A DNA stretch of 7,362 nt from positions 1 to 7,362 of the forward strand of contig JAEEXV010000048.1 of NCBI GenBank assembly GCA_016287975.1, read 5' to 3'. This DNA comes from Lentisphaeria bacterium (lineage in GTDB: Bacteria > Verrucomicrobiota > Lentisphaeria > Oligosphaerales > Oligosphaeraceae). The position numbers and the translations under genes are program-made. Below the pieces are notes generated by a model. That model saw nothing but the letters and a program-made list of their open reading frames with translations, did no database searches and had not been told where the DNA came from. This document shows, in pieces, positions 6,228-7,362 of the stretch. Position 1 is the first letter of the stretch; every line of letters begins with the position of its first letter.

Positions 6228-7362
6228 GCGAACTTCCCGACACCAGGCCGCTTGACGAAATCATCGTCGGGCGCGTCGAGCCGCGCATCTATGCGTTTCT
6301 CACGGCCACCGTCCCCCGCTACCTCAAGGTCGGCGACACCTATCGCCCCGTCCCCGTGCGAATCGCCGAATGGCAGCGGCACTTCACTATCGACGAGACC
6401 CGCGACGTCTGGGACTGGCCTGCCGTCCTCGACGGCGAGGTTTTCTTCCGCGACTACTCGGTCCACCAGTATCTGCAGGACGGCAAGAGCCTGATCCGCC
6501 TGGACAAATCTGCGCTGGCCGCCATCGCGGGCGGCAAAGACCTCTATTTCTCGAACGAGTTCTTCCTGGATGCCCGCAGGGAGCACGTCGAAGAGGCCCT
6601 CGCGGACATCCGGCATGACCACGCGCATTCCCTGGGCAAGTATTCGTTCTACAGCGTCAAGGACATCGGCAATGGAACCGAAGACGAACCGGAGCCGACG
6701 CCCGTGGATTTGCAGCTTCGCCCGAACCAGGCCGAGGCGGTTGCGAGCTTCAAGCGGGCGGTCGGCGCGGGACGCACGAATCTCCTGATGTACGCTGTCA
6801 TGCGCTTCGGCAAGACGGTGGCGTCGCTCCAATGCGCGCGGGAAATGGACGCCCGTTTCGTGGTCGTCGTCTCCGGCAAGGCGGACGTGGCGCGCGAATG
6901 GCGGAACACCGTCCTGGGTTTCACGGACTTCCGGAACGACTACGTCTTTCTTTCGCGGAAGGATCTGGACGCCAAGTACACCCGCGTCACCGAAGAACTG
7001 GACGCAGGCCACAAGGTGGTGCTTTTCGCGACGCTCCAGGACCTTCAGGGCGACGCGATCAAACCGCGCCACGAGCAGATTTTCGCGAACCAGATTGACC
7101 TGCTCGTCATCGACGAGACCCACTTCGCCGCCCGCGCCGAGGAATACGGCAAGGCGCTGCGGGTCCCTGCGAAATACAAGATGGCGGACGTCGCCGAAGA
7201 GACCGACGCAGCGGACGCGGCCACCGCCGTCAAGGCGCTCGACGCGAAAGTCCGGCTCCATCTCTCCGGAACCCCCTACCGCATCCTGATGGGGAGCGAA
7301 TTCCAGAAGGAGGACATCGTTTCCTTCTGCCAGTTCACGGACATCCTCGACGAGCAGCGCAA
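6224..7362 (+). CDS. GIY-YIG nuclease domain fused to SF2 helicase, N-terminal part (cut by right edge)
   Basis: The frame is open from ATG 6224 to the end of the window (379 codons), with no stop seen. Residues about 20-90 form a GIY-YIG/T5orf172-like nuclease domain: RIYAF (21-25), YLKVGDTYRP (33-42), conserved Arg in VRIAEW (R46) and FFRDYSVHQYL (74-84), where D77 sits at the usual metal-binding Glu position. The helicase core begins at LRPNQAEAV (165-173, Q-motif-like) and has a Walker A variant AVMRFGKT (191-198), motif II DETH (297-300) and motif III SGTPY (348-352). The RecA-like C-terminal lobe lies outside the window. The fold suggests an ATP-driven DNA translocase/helicase carrying a cutting domain, like the R subunit of a restriction system. 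The ATG overlaps the methylase-like stop (ATGA), indicating translational coupling. The start fits the family, and no other upstream start is needed. Confidence 0.85.
   Translation, partial: MSELPDTRPLDEIIVGRVEPRIYAFLTATVPRYLKVGDTYRPVPVRIAEWQRHFTIDETRDVWDWPAVLDGEVFFRDYSVHQYLQDGKSLIRLDKSALAAIAGGKDLYFSNEFFLDARREHVEEALADIRHDHAHSLGKYSFYSVKDIGNGTEDEPEPTPVDLQLRPNQAEAVASFKRAVGAGRTNLLMYAVMRFGKTVASLQCAREMDARFVVVVSGKADVAREWRNTVLGFTDFRNDYVFLSRKDLDAKYTRVTEELDAGHKVVLFATLQDLQGDAIKPRHEQIFANQIDLLVIDETHFAARAEEYGKALRVPAKYKMADVAEETDAADAATAVKALDAKVRLHLSGTPYRILMGSEFQKEDIVSFCQFTDILDEQR

Noticed and set aside
6161..7261. Minus-strand open frame of 366 codons opposite the helicase
   Set aside because: Antisense shadow; the plus frame shows Walker A, DETH and SGTP motifs in correct order.

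Overview
This is a GC-rich bacterial window, with strong G/C bias at third codon positions. The gene types suggest a glycan-degrading anaerobe of the Verrucomicrobiota/Lentisphaerota/Kiritimatiellota group: a secreted jelly-roll protein, a DUF4838 glycosidase-like protein, an AraM-type dehydrogenase next to it, and recurring TATATTA -10 boxes in GC-rich intergenic DNA. That assignment rests on gene content only; there is no rRNA or marker gene here.

Left part, minus strand (1-1358): a signal-peptide-bearing, beta-rich carbohydrate-binding-like protein of 434 aa. Overlapping its 3' end by 25 nt is the start of a probable lipoprotein that leaves the window at the left edge. Positions 1359-1596 are a divergent regulatory region with a -10-like box for each direction, a short perfect inverted repeat and a GC-rich hairpin.

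Middle part, plus strand (1597-4809): a two-gene operon encoding an AraM/EgsA-family sn-glycerol-1-phosphate dehydrogenase-like enzyme and, 51 nt downstream, a 611-aa DUF4838 protein without a visible signal peptide. Together with the divergent secreted protein this looks like a small carbohydrate-utilisation locus. Two strong hairpins (4823-4864 and 4871-4906) close the operon.

Right part, plus strand (about 4909-7362): a probable defence or restriction-modification module. It has its own -10-like box, a 17-codon leader ORF overlapping the next start (GTGA), a 404-aa 'restriction endonuclease subunit M'-type protein that lacks a recognisable NPPY motif, and, by ATGA overlap, a protein fusing a GIY-YIG (T5orf172-like) nuclease domain to an SF2 helicase/translocase. 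The last is cut by the window's right edge. Base composition here is visibly less GC-rich than in the sugar locus, which fits horizontal acquisition. No tRNA, rRNA, CRISPR array, insertion sequence or attachment site was seen.
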